Source: CAYZGU01 sp964478165 (GTDB lineage: Bacteria; Poribacteria; WGA-4E; JAJDTR01). From it: a stretch of DNA of 64,000 nt. Position numbers and translations under genes: made by a program. The stretch spans positions 1 to 64,000 of the forward strand of contig CAYZGU010000032.1 of the NCBI GenBank assembly GCA_964478165.1. Direction: 5' to 3'. The notes under the pieces are model-generated. The model did no database searches. It was not told the origin of the DNA and was given only the letters and a program-made list of their open reading frames with translations. Shown here one piece after another: positions 17,958 through 27,675 of the stretch. The number at the start of each line of letters is the position of its first letter. Positions within the stretch are counted from its first letter, which is position 1.

Positions 17958-18911
17958 ATGGTTACCCTGGGAAACGAGGAATATAGTTATGAGACATCTG
18001 GTGAGGATTGGGGCAAACTGCCGGATGATTGGACGTATAAGGAAGCCACCGCGGTCGCTGTGGACGAAAAGGATAATGTCTATGTTTTTAATCGTGGTAC
18101 CCACCCCATGGTGGTGCTGGACCTAGATGGGAACGTTCTTCGAACATGGGGTGATGGTATCTTTTCGAATCCACATGGCGTAACCATTGGTCCTGACGGC
18201 ATGGTCTATTGTGTTGACAATGGGGACCATACCGTTCGTAAGCTTACACCTGACGGAAAGTTGCTGTTGACGCTTGGTGAAGCGAATAAGCCTTCACCGG
18301 CGATGAGTGGGATTCCATTCAACCTGCCTACACACAGTGCTGTTGATGCGCGTGATGGTGGCTTGTATGTGGCAGATGGCTATGCTAACGCGCGGGTACA
18401 CAAATTTTCTCCGGACGGGAAACACCTGTTCTCTTGGGGGGAATCAGGTACTGGGCCAGGGCAATTTAATATCGTTCATAACATTGTTGTAGACAAAGAT
18501 GGTTGGGTCTATATCGCGGACCGTGAAAACCATCGAATACAGGTATTCGATTCGAATGGAAAGTACGAGACTCAGTGGGTAAATCTGTCGCGAGCGGCCT
18601 GCGTCTGTTTTGACATGAAGGATGAGCCTCTTATTTACGTTGGAGAGTACTTCTGCGGGATTGCGAGCAACAAGACGGGAATGAATCTAGGTCCCCGTGT
18701 GTCCATTATGGATCTCAAAGGAAATGTCCTTGCACAGTTGAGTGAACAATCATATGGTGATGAGGCTGGTCGTTTCTATTCGCCACACGGAATTGCAGTC
18801 GATTCGAAAGGCGATATCTATGTCGCGGAGGTCTCATGGAGCGACTACGGGAGTCAGATGGACCCACCCCGCGAGCTTCGATCCTTCCAAAAGTTAATCA
18901 AGAAGAGCTAA
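17958..18911 (+). CDS. NHL-repeat beta-propeller protein
   Basis: 317 residues. Repeats of the NHL type run from about residue 28 to 305, with blades such as AVDEKDNVYVFNRG, GPDGMVYCVDNGDHTVRKLT, DKDGWVYIADRENHRIQVFD and AVDSKGDIYVAEVS, which would close a six-bladed propeller. The arrangement resembles the peptidylglycine amidating lyase-like NHL proteins, but catalysis cannot be claimed. No signal peptide is visible, so it is probably cytoplasmic. GGAGGAAATACATG gives a strong start. The gene stands alone after the BKACE pseudogene; whether the two were once a catabolic unit is speculation. Confidence 0.9.
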   Translation: MVTLGNEEYSYETSGEDWGKLPDDWTYKEATAVAVDEKDNVYVFNRGTHPMVVLDLDGNVLRTWGDGIFSNPHGVTIGPDGMVYCVDNGDHTVRKLTPDGKLLLTLGEANKPSPAMSGIPFNLPTHSAVDARDGGLYVADGYANARVHKFSPDGKHLFSWGESGTGPGQFNIVHNIVVDKDGWVYIADRENHRIQVFDSNGKYETQWVNLSRAACVCFDMKDEPLIYVGEYFCGIASNKTGMNLGPRVSIMDLKGNVLAQLSEQSYGDEAGRFYSPHGIAVDSKGDIYVAEVSWSDYGSQMDPPRELRSFQKLIKKS

Positions 18912-19242
18912 AATCAAATAGTGCTCGATGCGATCGTGATTCTGCACAAGATACAATGGTCTAGATTGGAGTCCCGCGTTCCTTCGGGTCTAGTGATAGC
19001 TGTATCGAGTCGATTTGAGCTCATGTGTCGTGGTGTCAGATTCCCCATTGCGTTATCTCATGGGTGTAATGCGTTTGGGGAACAAGTGTTTAGCACCATC
19101 AACTTTTTTCGGCATTGATGCGGCCGTTATTTCATGTGCTGCTCTGGAAGCCTAGATTTTCCAAACTACCCGTGACGTGCTCCGTAGGAGCGATGTCTCT
19201 CAAGTGTTTTAGGCGGGGTTTTGTCCTTCTATTGGGGTTATG
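18912..19242. other. 331-bp gap
   Basis: Lies between the NHL gene and the convergent small membrane-protein gene. No hairpin with a T-run and no recognisable coding remnant was seen. Confidence 0.6.
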
Positions 19243-19587
19243 TCATGGAGTATTGGCAATTGGAAATGGGTGGCAGGTGGTGCATGGTGCATACTTTTCC
19301 TTCACTGATTCCAGTGAAATCGAAAGCTTACTGTTGCCCAAGCGAGGGCAATCCTCTCTGTGATATTTTAAGCCTTGTTCTGTGATAAACACTGTTGTAT
19401 CGGAGATACGTTTTGTTGAATTTACGCTCGATTCAATACCCTTTGGAAGCGGACTGGGTTCTTTCCCATAGTTCCGCTCCATGTCCTGTTTAACTTTCTC
19501 GGGTTTACGGGTTAAGCACAGCCTACCAGTGATGTAGCCCACTGTGAAAACCGCAAACATACCTATGAGCTTGTATAGTGCTTTCAT
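19243..19587 (-). CDS. Small membrane-anchored protein with a Cys-x2-Cys C-terminal motif
   Basis: 114 residues from the ATG at 19587, preceded by GAGGTG; the longer frame to 19641 is less likely. A single membrane segment (residues about 6-22, LIGMFAVFTVGYITGRL) is followed by a charged linker. The C-terminus reads YHREDCPRLGNSKLSISL, then YAPCTTCHP. That pattern (Tyr-His-x3-Cys-x2-Leu, then CxxCxP) is the short zinc-binding element found at the end of some nuclease and Ada-like proteins. It probably binds a metal ion; no function is known. A promoter with a perfect -10 sits inside the end of the upstream protease gene. Confidence 0.72.
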   Translation of the reverse strand: MKALYKLIGMFAVFTVGYITGRLCLTRKPEKVKQDMERNYGKEPSPLPKGIESSVNSTKRISDTTVFITEQGLKYHREDCPRLGNSKLSISLESVKEKYAPCTTCHPFPIANTP

Positions 19588-19723
19588 GGTTTCATTCACC
19601 TCGAATGAATAACGCGAATTGTTTTGTCTGAATGGGGACATGCGAAAAATCGGGACGGATAATCGTCGCGCGCTCTTTTCTGCTGTCGTTTATTGCTTTC
19701 ACGGTCTGAATAGGCAGGTGGGT

Positions 19724-19752
19724 ATTATACCATTTTTACTTAATTACCGCAA
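19724..19752 (-). promoter_or_regulatory. putative promoter of the 114-residue membrane protein
   Basis: On the minus strand TTGCGG, a 17-nt spacer and a perfect TATAAT. It overlaps the last codons of the protease gene and lies about 135 bp before the start at 19587. Confidence 0.5.
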
Positions 19753-22700
19753 TTTTTCCGGTTTTCGTCAGATTCCCCAATTCCATTACGTAGATGTACA
19801 AACCACTCGTCACCTCGGATATGTTATTACTCAAAAGCCACCAATCTTTACGGCCGCCATCGGCCGCTGTGACAGTTAAGTGTTCGAGTAGAGAACCGTT
19901 CGCATCATATATGTGGATATTAGTGTTTTTAGGAACACGATCGAAGGTAACAGCGGCTTTGTGATATGCGTTTGGTCGAATTGGATTTGGATAGACTAGT
20001 GTCTCTCTGAAATCTGTCGGCTGGGCGGTGTGGTTGCCGGATGGAACGTGGAACAGTTGCCCCGACGCGCGCGGATTAATCGGGTTTCGATTGACATCTT
20101 GTACTACTGAAACGGTGATTTCGTAGGTGCGATTGGGCATCAGGTCTCCCGTCCGGAAGGTCAGGATGGCGCGTGTTCCCATTCGATCGCGTATTGCGGA
20201 CTGTGGGAGCACACCCGAGATGTACCCAGGTCGACGCAGCAAATAATGCCTTTCGTTGCAGATGGAGTGTCCCATTTGTTTGTCGAATATGACAGCAATC
20301 TGATTTCTTCCAAGATACTCGGCGGTGGTTATTCTCGGCGGAGATTGGGGCGTTACTGAGACCGCTTCCGTTCGTTCTGTCTCAATACCATTTCCGTCCA
20401 TCGCTGAGATGGCATACCAGTAGGTTGTGTCCTTTGTAACACCCCGGTCAACGTATTTCGAATTGTTTAGGCTTTGGCCAATTTGCTGAAAGGCAGAAGG
20501 CTCTGGTGGAATTTCTTCTTTTTCTTTCCCTGTGGCATGGACTGCGCGGTAAATATTAACGGAGCCCGTGCTGTCTACGGCGCGCCATGTTAATTGGACA
20601 AGATTTTTGGTCAGTGGGTTTGCAAGTAGGCCCCATGGTTGGCGGCTCAATAGGGTGTTGTTGCGACTGGCAACACGTGGCTGATGAAAAGAGTTTAGGC
20701 TTTCCTGGGTATTCAGAACTATTTCATCGAAACCATCCTCATTCAAATCGGCAAGAAGAAGACGCGGGGTGTCCCAAGCCTTATGATGCCAGATAGGTGT
20801 GAATCCGATTCCGTCATAATTGAATACATAAACATTTGGGTTTGCGAAAATTACGAGTTCACTCTGCGCTTTACCGATGACATTGCCAATTGCAAGGCTG
20901 TTGCCCCGTGGACGAAATGGTACGATTTCCTGGGACCAGAGTGCGAAATAGTGATTATCTCCGTCCGTGCTAAAAACTGTGAATTTCCAGTGTGGAATCG
21001 CAGGAGATGCATTTTCGTTGGACAATCGACGACCAAGTATGAATTCGGGTATTCCCTCACCAGTTAAGTCTCCAACGGCTTGTTGATGGACATCGAATCC
21101 GTCTAGCTGTGTTCGCCATGTTTCCGTGAATTGGTTGTTTCCAGTAGCTTCATACACAAGTAACTCACTTTCGCTATCGCCCACTAATAGTTCCATTTTA
21201 CCATCTCCGTCAAAATCTCCAACACCCATTTGCTCTCCAAAGACATTGGTGCCGCCGGTTTCATTCTTCAGGGTCGCGGTTTCTTTGTAAACATTGTTTC
21301 CGTGATTCTCAAAAATGCGGATGACTTCATTATTGTTGTCTGCGCCAATGATTTCTTTCCGCCCATCTCCGTCAAGATCAGCGATTTGTCCGGCCGAAAG
21401 AAACGGCACTTCCCAAGTTATTTGTTCCGGATATCCGTTGTGAGTGAGACTTTCGATGAGAAAGGTCTTATTTGTTGTGCTTCCGAGGATTTCCAGTAAG
21501 CCATCTCCATCTGTGTCATCAACTGCCCAAGGTCTGAAGGCCAATGCGCTAGTGTGTTCGAGTGTATAGTTTCCAGCCAATGTGCGCTCGTAGATTCTGA
21601 CACCCGATACGGCATCGCCTGTCAGTGGGAGTCCAAGAATTTCAGGTCGACCATCCCGATCAAAGTCTGATGTCACGCTTCCAACGTGCATCGGAGGAAT
21701 CCCTATGGACGTTTGAACGAAGCCGTGTGGCGAAATAATGTTTCCTAGGACCTCGGCTTGATAGTACTTTCCGTCATTGTCCTCGACAGTCTTAAGCCCT
21801 GACGTGTTTTGGGAAGTGACGAAGAACTCGTATTTACCAAGTGAGAGGGGCAAGGAGAAGGAGTGCTCTTTACTCGCTACAGTTTCATGTTTGGTCGAAA
21901 AAGACGCAAGCCTTTCCTGAATCCGGTAACTCAGTGTGTTAATGGTCAAGTCGTCGGTTGACCAGGTAAAGGAGACGATAGATTCACCGTTGGAAAGCTG
22001 CTCTTGTGCCCTGATGTTGCGAACATGGGGCGGTGTTCGGTCAATAGATACGACAACTTCATCACGTACAATTCTTCCGTTATTTGCGCTGACCTCCAAG
22101 CGTAGTGTATAGATTCCTTCGGGTAGGATGGAGGCATTCCAGAAGGATAACGTTTCATTTGCTTTGGAATCTGAAGATGGTTGATGTATTGTGGTCCAAA
22201 CTTTGGGGGTTGTTGATAGGCCATACATTAACTGCCAGGTGTCAAATCTGAATCCATGTGCGCTTCCAACAATCTCAATTTGGTGTAATCTTCCGCTGTC
22301 CGTCTTGGGAGAAAAAATTCGGCTTTGTAGCAAAGCGCTCGCCAACAATGCTTTCCACGCGTTGAGGTTTCCGGCATCGACAAGTTCTGGACTCTGGATT
22401 ATCGGATCTACAGTCGAGATAATTCTTTGCCGCACCTCTTCATGAGTTAGACTCGGTCGTTTTGATAGCACTAATGCCGCAACACCTGACACGTGTGGTG
22501 CTGCCATGGAGGTTCCGGTCAGTAAACGGTAACGGTCATTGATATGCGTGCTCAAAATGAGGTTTCCTGGGGCACCGATATCGATGGACGCTCCAAAATT
22601 GGATTGATAAAATCTTCGTCTGTTTTGCTCGGTGGAAGCCACGGAAATGACTTTGGGATAACCCGCGGGGAATGTGGATTCTTGAGTACGTCCATTGCCC

Positions 22701-23833
22701 GCGGCCGCAACCAAAACAACGCCTCGTCCGTAAGCATAGTCTATGGCGTCGCGAATGACAAACGAATTGCGAGGACTTCCCCAACTCATGTTAATAATCT
22801 TAGCGCCGTTATCAGTTGCGTAGACGATTGCTGCTGAGGAATCGTCATCTTGTAGTATCGTCCCGTATTCAGTGGAGGCTCCTGCGCGGGCAGGCATCAA
22901 CGTGCACTTCCACGCAACCCCAGCAATTCCGATTTCGTTAGATACACTAGCTCCCGCAATCCCAGCGACATGAGTGCCGTGTCCAGATTCGTCGGAAGGA
23001 TCCTCATCTCCGTTTAAGTAATCGCCTTGAGCCGCGGTGCTAGGTGCGTCAGTGAAATCCCACCCGCGGACATCATCAATGTATCCGTTTCCATCATCGT
23101 CAATTTCGTTATTAGGAATTTCTCCGACGTTACGCCAAATCTTCCCAGCGAGATCTTCATGGGTATAATCAATGCCGCCATCAACGATTGCAATAATTAC
23201 GTCCGGTTTGCCTTTCTCAATTGTCCACGCTTTAGGCATGCTGATGAATGGAAGATTCCATTGTTCTTCATATCTGGGATCATTGGGAACTAGTTCCGAT
23301 GCTAGCGTGTGGCGCAGAAAATTGAATTCGGCGGCTTCAATGAAAGGGTGTGACGTGTAGATGTCCTTCAAGCGATTGAGATCTGTGTCGAGTGGAAAAC
23401 GCAGAAGATAGATACGTTCAAGGTTGGAGTTCGTTTCTGGACGGGCAATGTGAGTAAACACGCGAGAAAACGACTGAATCCCCATCTGGGCGTGGAATTT
23501 GTGAATTGTAGATTTCGCGTTCAACTGTCTAGCATCAGCTTCCGCTTCTGGGGTCACTCGTATCAAAAGTTCGCCCATTGTAATGTCGACGAATGGGTTC
23601 CGAGGAATCGTCACTTGATTCGGATTTCCGGCGCCCCAGGAAAGGAGACATGTGAAAAGCAGTATGCCAACATGGAGTTGTCGCACGTTCACTTCTAGTC
23701 TTGAGTGGTGTAAGGGAATTAGCCCGTGCGGAATTGGCAATCGTCTAGTTATCTGTTGTCGCATAGTTGGAGAGGAAAAAAGAATAAGAAACATGATGCA
23801 AGTCGTTAGGACTTCGTTGCAATCTAGGTACAC
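19736..23833 (-). CDS. Subtilisin-like (S8) serine protease with FG-GAP repeats and C-terminal sorting-like domain
   Basis: 1365 residues as the longest frame; the true start is uncertain. A signal-like segment LHVGILLFTCLLSWGAG lies at residues 54-69, so GTG codons near 47-50 or the Met at 24 are better starts. The S8 triad is intact: Asp218 (IAIVDGGID), His285 (SGHGTHVAG) and Ser442 (GTSMAAP). After about residue 500 come beta-sandwich domains, then six FG-GAP-like repeats with calcium loops (DFDRDGRPEI, DTDGDGLLEI, DLDGDGRKEI, DFDGDGKMEL, DLTGEGIPEF, DLNEDGFDEI). Fibronectin-III-like parts follow, and the last 85 residues begin YPNPIRP and resemble a FlgD or type IX secretion sorting domain. 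An exported, possibly surface-retained protease is likely. Confidence 0.92.
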   Translation of the reverse strand: MYLDCNEVLTTCIMFLILFSSPTMRQQITRRLPIPHGLIPLHHSRLEVNVRQLHVGILLFTCLLSWGAGNPNQVTIPRNPFVDITMGELLIRVTPEAEADARQLNAKSTIHKFHAQMGIQSFSRVFTHIARPETNSNLERIYLLRFPLDTDLNRLKDIYTSHPFIEAAEFNFLRHTLASELVPNDPRYEEQWNLPFISMPKAWTIEKGKPDVIIAIVDGGIDYTHEDLAGKIWRNVGEIPNNEIDDDGNGYIDDVRGWDFTDAPSTAAQGDYLNGDEDPSDESGHGTHVAGIAGASVSNEIGIAGVAWKCTLMPARAGASTEYGTILQDDDSSAAIVYATDNGAKIINMSWGSPRNSFVIRDAIDYAYGRGVVLVAAAGNGRTQESTFPAGYPKVISVASTEQNRRRFYQSNFGASIDIGAPGNLILSTHINDRYRLLTGTSMAAPHVSGVAALVLSKRPSLTHEEVRQRIISTVDPIIQSPELVDAGNLNAWKALLASALLQSRIFSPKTDSGRLHQIEIVGSAHGFRFDTWQLMYGLSTTPKVWTTIHQPSSDSKANETLSFWNASILPEGIYTLRLEVSANNGRIVRDEVVVSIDRTPPHVRNIRAQEQLSNGESIVSFTWSTDDLTINTLSYRIQERLASFSTKHETVASKEHSFSLPLSLGKYEFFVTSQNTSGLKTVEDNDGKYYQAEVLGNIISPHGFVQTSIGIPPMHVGSVTSDFDRDGRPEILGLPLTGDAVSGVRIYERTLAGNYTLEHTSALAFRPWAVDDTDGDGLLEILGSTTNKTFLIESLTHNGYPEQITWEVPFLSAGQIADLDGDGRKEIIGADNNNEVIRIFENHGNNVYKETATLKNETGGTNVFGEQMGVGDFDGDGKMELLVGDSESELLVYEATGNNQFTETWRTQLDGFDVHQQAVGDLTGEGIPEFILGRRLSNENASPAIPHWKFTVFSTDGDNHYFALWSQEIVPFRPRGNSLAIGNVIGKAQSELVIFANPNVYVFNYDGIGFTPIWHHKAWDTPRLLLADLNEDGFDEIVLNTQESLNSFHQPRVASRNNTLLSRQPWGLLANPLTKNLVQLTWRAVDSTGSVNIYRAVHATGKEKEEIPPEPSAFQQIGQSLNNSKYVDRGVTKDTTYWYAISAMDGNGIETERTEAVSVTPQSPPRITTAEYLGRNQIAVIFDKQMGHSICNERHYLLRRPGYISGVLPQSAIRDRMGTRAILTFRTGDLMPNRTYEITVSVVQDVNRNPINPRASGQLFHVPSGNHTAQPTDFRETLVYPNPIRPNAYHKAAVTFDRVPKNTNIHIYDANGSLLEHLTVTAADGGRKDWWLLSNNISEVTSGLYIYVMELGNLTKTGKIAVIK

Positions 23834-24378
23834 AATGTTGGCAACTTTTGCTAGGAACGCCAGATTATCATGCGGGTTGTCCTCGATTTTCTTCTTGTAC
23901 GTAGTGCTTAGGCGGGGAATTGTCTAACAAATCCAACCTTTCTACACACTCGCCTCAGATTTTTGCAATCCCAACGCTTCCCTGTACGAGTTATCTTTTC
24001 CATCGGATTCAGTGACTAGCAGTCAATCGAGCGTAGAAGTCCCTGGGAGCGAAAAATTGACAATTTCACCCTCTTTTTCTTTTCTGAATGAACTGACATG
24101 CTACAGGTTTCTTGTGCGACCTTTGTCAGAGAGTGTTCCTTTCTCAGGCCTCCGATTCAACAAACTCTAATGCCTAGCGTATATAGTAAATTTGCTGGCG
24201 TGTCCACCCTGTTAAAGGCTGGGGAAATGAGACAATCATTCAATTCTATTATTACGTCTCAGGGTTCCATTTCCTATCGATTTGCGAACGAATTGGGGGC
24301 ATTAGAGCTAGACTGTTTCACCAAGCTGTGTTAGAATTTTCACGTGATTACATATTCTGACATTTTCGTGGAGGTCCT
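23834..24378. other. 545-bp divergent intergenic region
   Basis: Lies between the divergent protease and nucleoside hydrolase genes, so it must hold both promoters. No convincing -35/-10 pair and no coding remnant was recognised. A 78-codon frame at 24098-24334 has no family resemblance. Confidence 0.55.
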
Positions 24379-25272
24379 ATGAAAAAAATTATACTTGATA
24401 CCGATCTTGGCGACGATATTGACGATGCCCTTGCCCTCGCATTTGCGCTCATGAGTGGTAAGATTGACCTGCTCGGCGTTACCACCGTGTTCAAGAACAC
24501 GGAAAAACGTGCTGAACTTGCCTGTTGCGTTCTAGACGCGCTGGATAGAAGTGATATTCCAACCTACGCTGGCATTGGTCAGACAATGGTCCAATCTGTT
24601 TCCGATTGGCAAAACGTATCGGCCTCGCATTGCCCGGGGCAGATGGAGGTTCTGGAAAATCGCAAGACTTCAGTTCAACCAAGGTCCAGTCGCGCGGTTG
24701 ACTTCATTGTTGACACTGTGATGTCGAGCGATGATGACATTACGATTGTTCCGATCGGGCCTCTTACAAACATCGCTGTAGCGTTGCTCACGGAGCCAGA
24801 ACTGGCTCAGAAAGCGAAGATATGTTTGATGGGTGGCGCAACAGATCGATTGAGACCAGAGTGGAACGTGCTCTGCGATCCGGAGGCAGCACAAGTAGTA
24901 TTCAATTCTGGCTCGCAAATTACCATGGTAGGGCTTGATGTCACAACAAAATGTCGCATGACATACGATCAAGTAAAGGCCATTGGTGCGGTAGAACGCC
25001 CGATTAACCAAATTTCTTTTGAGCTAATTCATTTATGGGGTGGTGATAATCCAGAGCCGTGTCCAATGCTCCATGATCCATTGGCTATTGCCATGGTCAT
25101 TGATTCGACTTTCTGTCAGCAACGAGAGCTGCGAATTGCTGTTGAAACTCAGGCCGAGCACCTGCGAGGAGCGACTGTGCCAATTCAGGGGGAATCGAAT
25201 GCTTCGGTTTGCTTTGACGTTGATGACGAGAAGTTTATGGACTATTTTGTTCGGACACTGACGCAATCCTGA
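24379..25272 (+). CDS. Inosine-uridine preferring nucleoside hydrolase family protein
   Basis: 297 residues, full length for the family. It hydrolyses the N-glycosidic bond of ribonucleosides, releasing base and ribose for salvage. The calcium-binding signature DTDLGDDIDDALAL at residues 7-20 is intact. Further family blocks are the GPLTNIA motif near 132, GGAT in the substrate region, NVLCDPEAAQ near 160 and the LHDPLA motif near 232, which supplies another Asp ligand. Base specificity cannot be read. GGAGGTCCT precedes the ATG. The gene is monocistronic and divergent from the protease. Confidence 0.93.
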   Translation: MKKIILDTDLGDDIDDALALAFALMSGKIDLLGVTTVFKNTEKRAELACCVLDALDRSDIPTYAGIGQTMVQSVSDWQNVSASHCPGQMEVLENRKTSVQPRSSRAVDFIVDTVMSSDDDITIVPIGPLTNIAVALLTEPELAQKAKICLMGGATDRLRPEWNVLCDPEAAQVVFNSGSQITMVGLDVTTKCRMTYDQVKAIGAVERPINQISFELIHLWGGDNPEPCPMLHDPLAIAMVIDSTFCQQRELRIAVETQAEHLRGATVPIQGESNASVCFDVDDEKFMDYFVRTLTQS

Positions 25273-25975
25273 TTGCTTACCTGCATTGTCGATAAAACAT
25301 CTCCACCAATTTCGGGAGACACCCGTCTAGGGCGACATGCACGGCCCCCTAGGTTCGCTGATTGCTGCATAGTTCGTTCTCACGCTGCAAGATGATGCCC
25401 ATGCGAGATTGTACATGGAAAACTACGACATTTATGGAAAATGCCGTACCAGTATGGTAGGGTCTAATTGCTAGGTTGCACCTCTTTTTTGAATGAAACT
25501 GTTGAAAATAAGGATTGCGACATGCGTTGTTTGTCTTGTTCGGCCGGAAAGTTCTTCTAGTCACCGTTGAGATAGAACGTAGAACAGATTTTTTCTCTGC
25601 CTTGACACTCTTACCATTACCAGCCAACCCGCATTAAGATAGCATTATCCGTGACGCCTGTCAATGCGAATCTCTGACAGTATTACTTCTTTGTTTTAGT
25701 TTTGTGCCGTTCGCACAATCTCTATAGCTATTCCACTTGATTTTTAAATAATTGACGCGCTAAACGGTCCGAAGAAGACAAATGGTCTTCTTGGAATGTG
25801 GCTATCAAGTGTGTTGAATCGATTGGTTTCATGGGTTTTGTCTGTGCTAATGTCAGCTTATGGCAGAATTCAGTCTCGCTTCTCGGCGTGGTTTCTCGAT
25901 AGATTACTTGTTCCACATGGTTATGTCGCATACGTCTGGGCGGTGACGATGGCCTTGATTCGCTCGACTTTTTTC
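25273..25975. other. 703-bp gap before the tRNA operon
   Basis: No gene recognised. It contains an 8-bp perfect hairpin (25772-25779 with 25785-25792) without a T-run on either strand. Frames on both strands are short and unlike known proteins. Confidence 0.55.
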
Positions 25976-26004
25976 TTGACAAAATGCCGATAGTGCTATA
26001 TAAT
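25976..26004 (+). promoter_or_regulatory. consensus sigma70 promoter of the tRNA-Val/tRNA-Asp operon
   Basis: Perfect TTGACA at 25976-25981, a 17-nt spacer and a perfect TATAAT at 25999-26004. The tRNA-Val starts 26 bp further on. Such a full match fits a strongly expressed stable-RNA unit. Confidence 0.92.
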
Positions 26005-26030
26005 GTGTCCGTCTTTTGACCAGTAGGTCT

Positions 26031-26107
26031 GGGCGGGTAGCTCAGTTGGCCAGAGCGACGGCCTTACAAGCCGTAGGTCACAGGTTCAAGCCCTGTCCCG
26101 CCTACCA
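26031..26107 (+). tRNA. tRNA-Val (anticodon UAC)
   Basis: Cloverleaf folds fully. The acceptor stem GGGCGGG pairs with CCCGCCU (first pair G-U), the D stem is GCTC/GAGC, and the anticodon stem ACGGC/GCCGT has loop CTTACAA. The T stem is ACAGG/CCTGT with loop TTCAAGC. The discriminator is A and CCA is encoded. Confidence 0.95.
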
Positions 26108-26132
26108 AATATAGTCGAATCGGTAGCGTATC

Positions 26133-26211
26133 GGACCCGTGGTGTAGCTTGGTTTAACACATCTGCCTGTCACGCAGAAGATCGCGGGTTCAAATCCCGT
26201 CGGGTCCGCCA
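26133..26211 (+). tRNA. tRNA-Asp (anticodon GUC)
   Basis: The acceptor stem GGACCCG pairs with CGGGTCC, the anticodon loop is CTGTCAC, and the T arm GCGGG-TTCAAAT-CCCGT is present. The discriminator is G with encoded CCA. It lies 25 bp after tRNA-Val and shares its promoter and terminator. Confidence 0.95.
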
Positions 26212-26227
26212 GTCCATATTGGACTTA

Positions 26228-26268
26228 AACCACAGGTTGTTTGGTCTTCAAACAGTCTGTGGTTTTTT
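26228..26268 (+). terminator. terminator of the tRNA operon
   Basis: AACCACAG and CTGTGGTT frame an inner GTTTG/CAAAC stem and are followed by a run of T ending at 26268. It separates the tRNA transcript from serS. Confidence 0.88.
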
Positions 26269-26319
26269 CATGCATGCAGCCTTTTTTTATTGTTGAATAT
26301 TCAGAAGGAGCTTGTCACC

Positions 26320-27612
26320 ATGTTAGATCTGAAATTCATTCGCGAAAATCCTGATTCAATCCGGACAATGTTGGAACAACGGAAAATGACGGCATCTTTG
26401 GATCAGCTTCTTGAGATAGATCGCCAATGGCGCACGGCTGTAGCTGAGGTAGAGACTTTTAGGAATCATCAGAACACAGTTTCAAAGAAGATTGCGGAGC
26501 TCAAGAGGAGTAAGCAGGATTCGTCGGAGTTGATTTCCGAAATGAAGGGACTCTCTCAGAACATCAAGAGGCTTGGCGAACAAGCAAACCTGTATAAGAA
26601 ACAGGTTGATGACATCCTCTTAACGATTCCAAATTTTCCGCATTTGAGCACGCCAGTTGGAAGTAGTGAAGAAGATAATGCAGCGATTAAGCGCTGGGGT
26701 GAACTACCAAGCTTCGATTTTGAACCAAAGCCCCATTGGGAGCTTAGCACAGCTTTGGATATTGTTGATTTTGGACGTGGGACGAAACTGGCTGGGAGCA
26801 ACTTTGTATTGTTCAAAGGTCTCGGTGCAAAGCTAGAACGCGGATTAATCAACCTCATGCTCGATATGCATGTGTCTAAACATGGTTACACGGAAATCTC
26901 CCCCCCTTTCCTCGCCAATCGTCCAACAATGACAGGCACGGGACAATTACCAAAGTTCGAGGTCGACATGTATCGATGCGATCGAGATGGTGACAATGAA
27001 GATGGCGATCTATTCCTCATTCCAACCGCGGAAGTGCCCGTTACCAATATCTTTGCGGGCGAGATTTTGAATGCTGAAGACCTTCCGATATACTATACGG
27101 CATACACCCCTTGTTTCCGACGTGAGGCAGGTTCCTATGGCCGGGAGACGCGTGGATTGCAGCGCCTCCACCAATTCGATAAGGTCGAAATGGTCAAGTT
27201 TACTCTTCCCGAGACGTCATACGATGAACATGAATCGTTGCTGAGCGATGCCGAATCGGTGCTGCAAGTTCTTGGGTTGCCCTATCGGGTCATTCAACAC
27301 TGTACTGCAGATCTCTCGTTCGCCGCAGCTAAATGTTATGATCTGGAGCTTTGGTCACCTATGGACGAGAAGTTCAATTTGGAAATTTCTTCGTGTAGTA
27401 ATTATGAGGATTTTCAGGCGCGGCGTGCAAACATCCGTTTTCGTCGTGAAGCGGGTGCCAAACCGGAGTTCGTTCATACCCTGAATGCTTCAGGTACTGC
27501 CCTTCCTCGCTTAATTATCGCGATTCTTGAGGTTTATCAGCAGGAGGACGGGAGCATTCGAATTCCAGAGATATTGAGGCAATATGTAGGTGGTATTGAG
27601 CGGATTGAGTGA
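26320..27612 (+). CDS. serS: Seryl-tRNA synthetase
   Basis: Class II synthetase that charges tRNA-Ser (and tRNA-Sec where present). 430 residues from the ATG at 26320, fixed by AAGGAG ten bases upstream; an in-frame start at 26290 adds ten residues with no ribosome site. The N-terminal coiled-coil tRNA-binding arm spans about residues 25-105. Motif 2 is visible as CFRREAGSYGRETRGLQRLH, and motif 3 as ASGTALPRLIIAILE, near the end, followed by the closing IPEILRQYVGG. All core parts are present. The gene stands between the tRNA operon and the rhodanese, 63 bp before the latter. Confidence 0.96.
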   Translation: MLDLKFIRENPDSIRTMLEQRKMTASLDQLLEIDRQWRTAVAEVETFRNHQNTVSKKIAELKRSKQDSSELISEMKGLSQNIKRLGEQANLYKKQVDDILLTIPNFPHLSTPVGSSEEDNAAIKRWGELPSFDFEPKPHWELSTALDIVDFGRGTKLAGSNFVLFKGLGAKLERGLINLMLDMHVSKHGYTEISPPFLANRPTMTGTGQLPKFEVDMYRCDRDGDNEDGDLFLIPTAEVPVTNIFAGEILNAEDLPIYYTAYTPCFRREAGSYGRETRGLQRLHQFDKVEMVKFTLPETSYDEHESLLSDAESVLQVLGLPYRVIQHCTADLSFAAAKCYDLELWSPMDEKFNLEISSCSNYEDFQARRANIRFRREAGAKPEFVHTLNASGTALPRLIIAILEVYQQEDGSIRIPEILRQYVGGIERIE

Positions 27613-27675
27613 GACAGCAGATGCGGATACAAGTGAACAGCTCTGATTTCTAATTTGCTGAACTCTGGAGGAGCT

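Noticed and set aside
25772..25792. Hairpin as a terminator
   Set aside because: Perfect 8-bp stem, but no T-run on either strand and no gene ending nearby.
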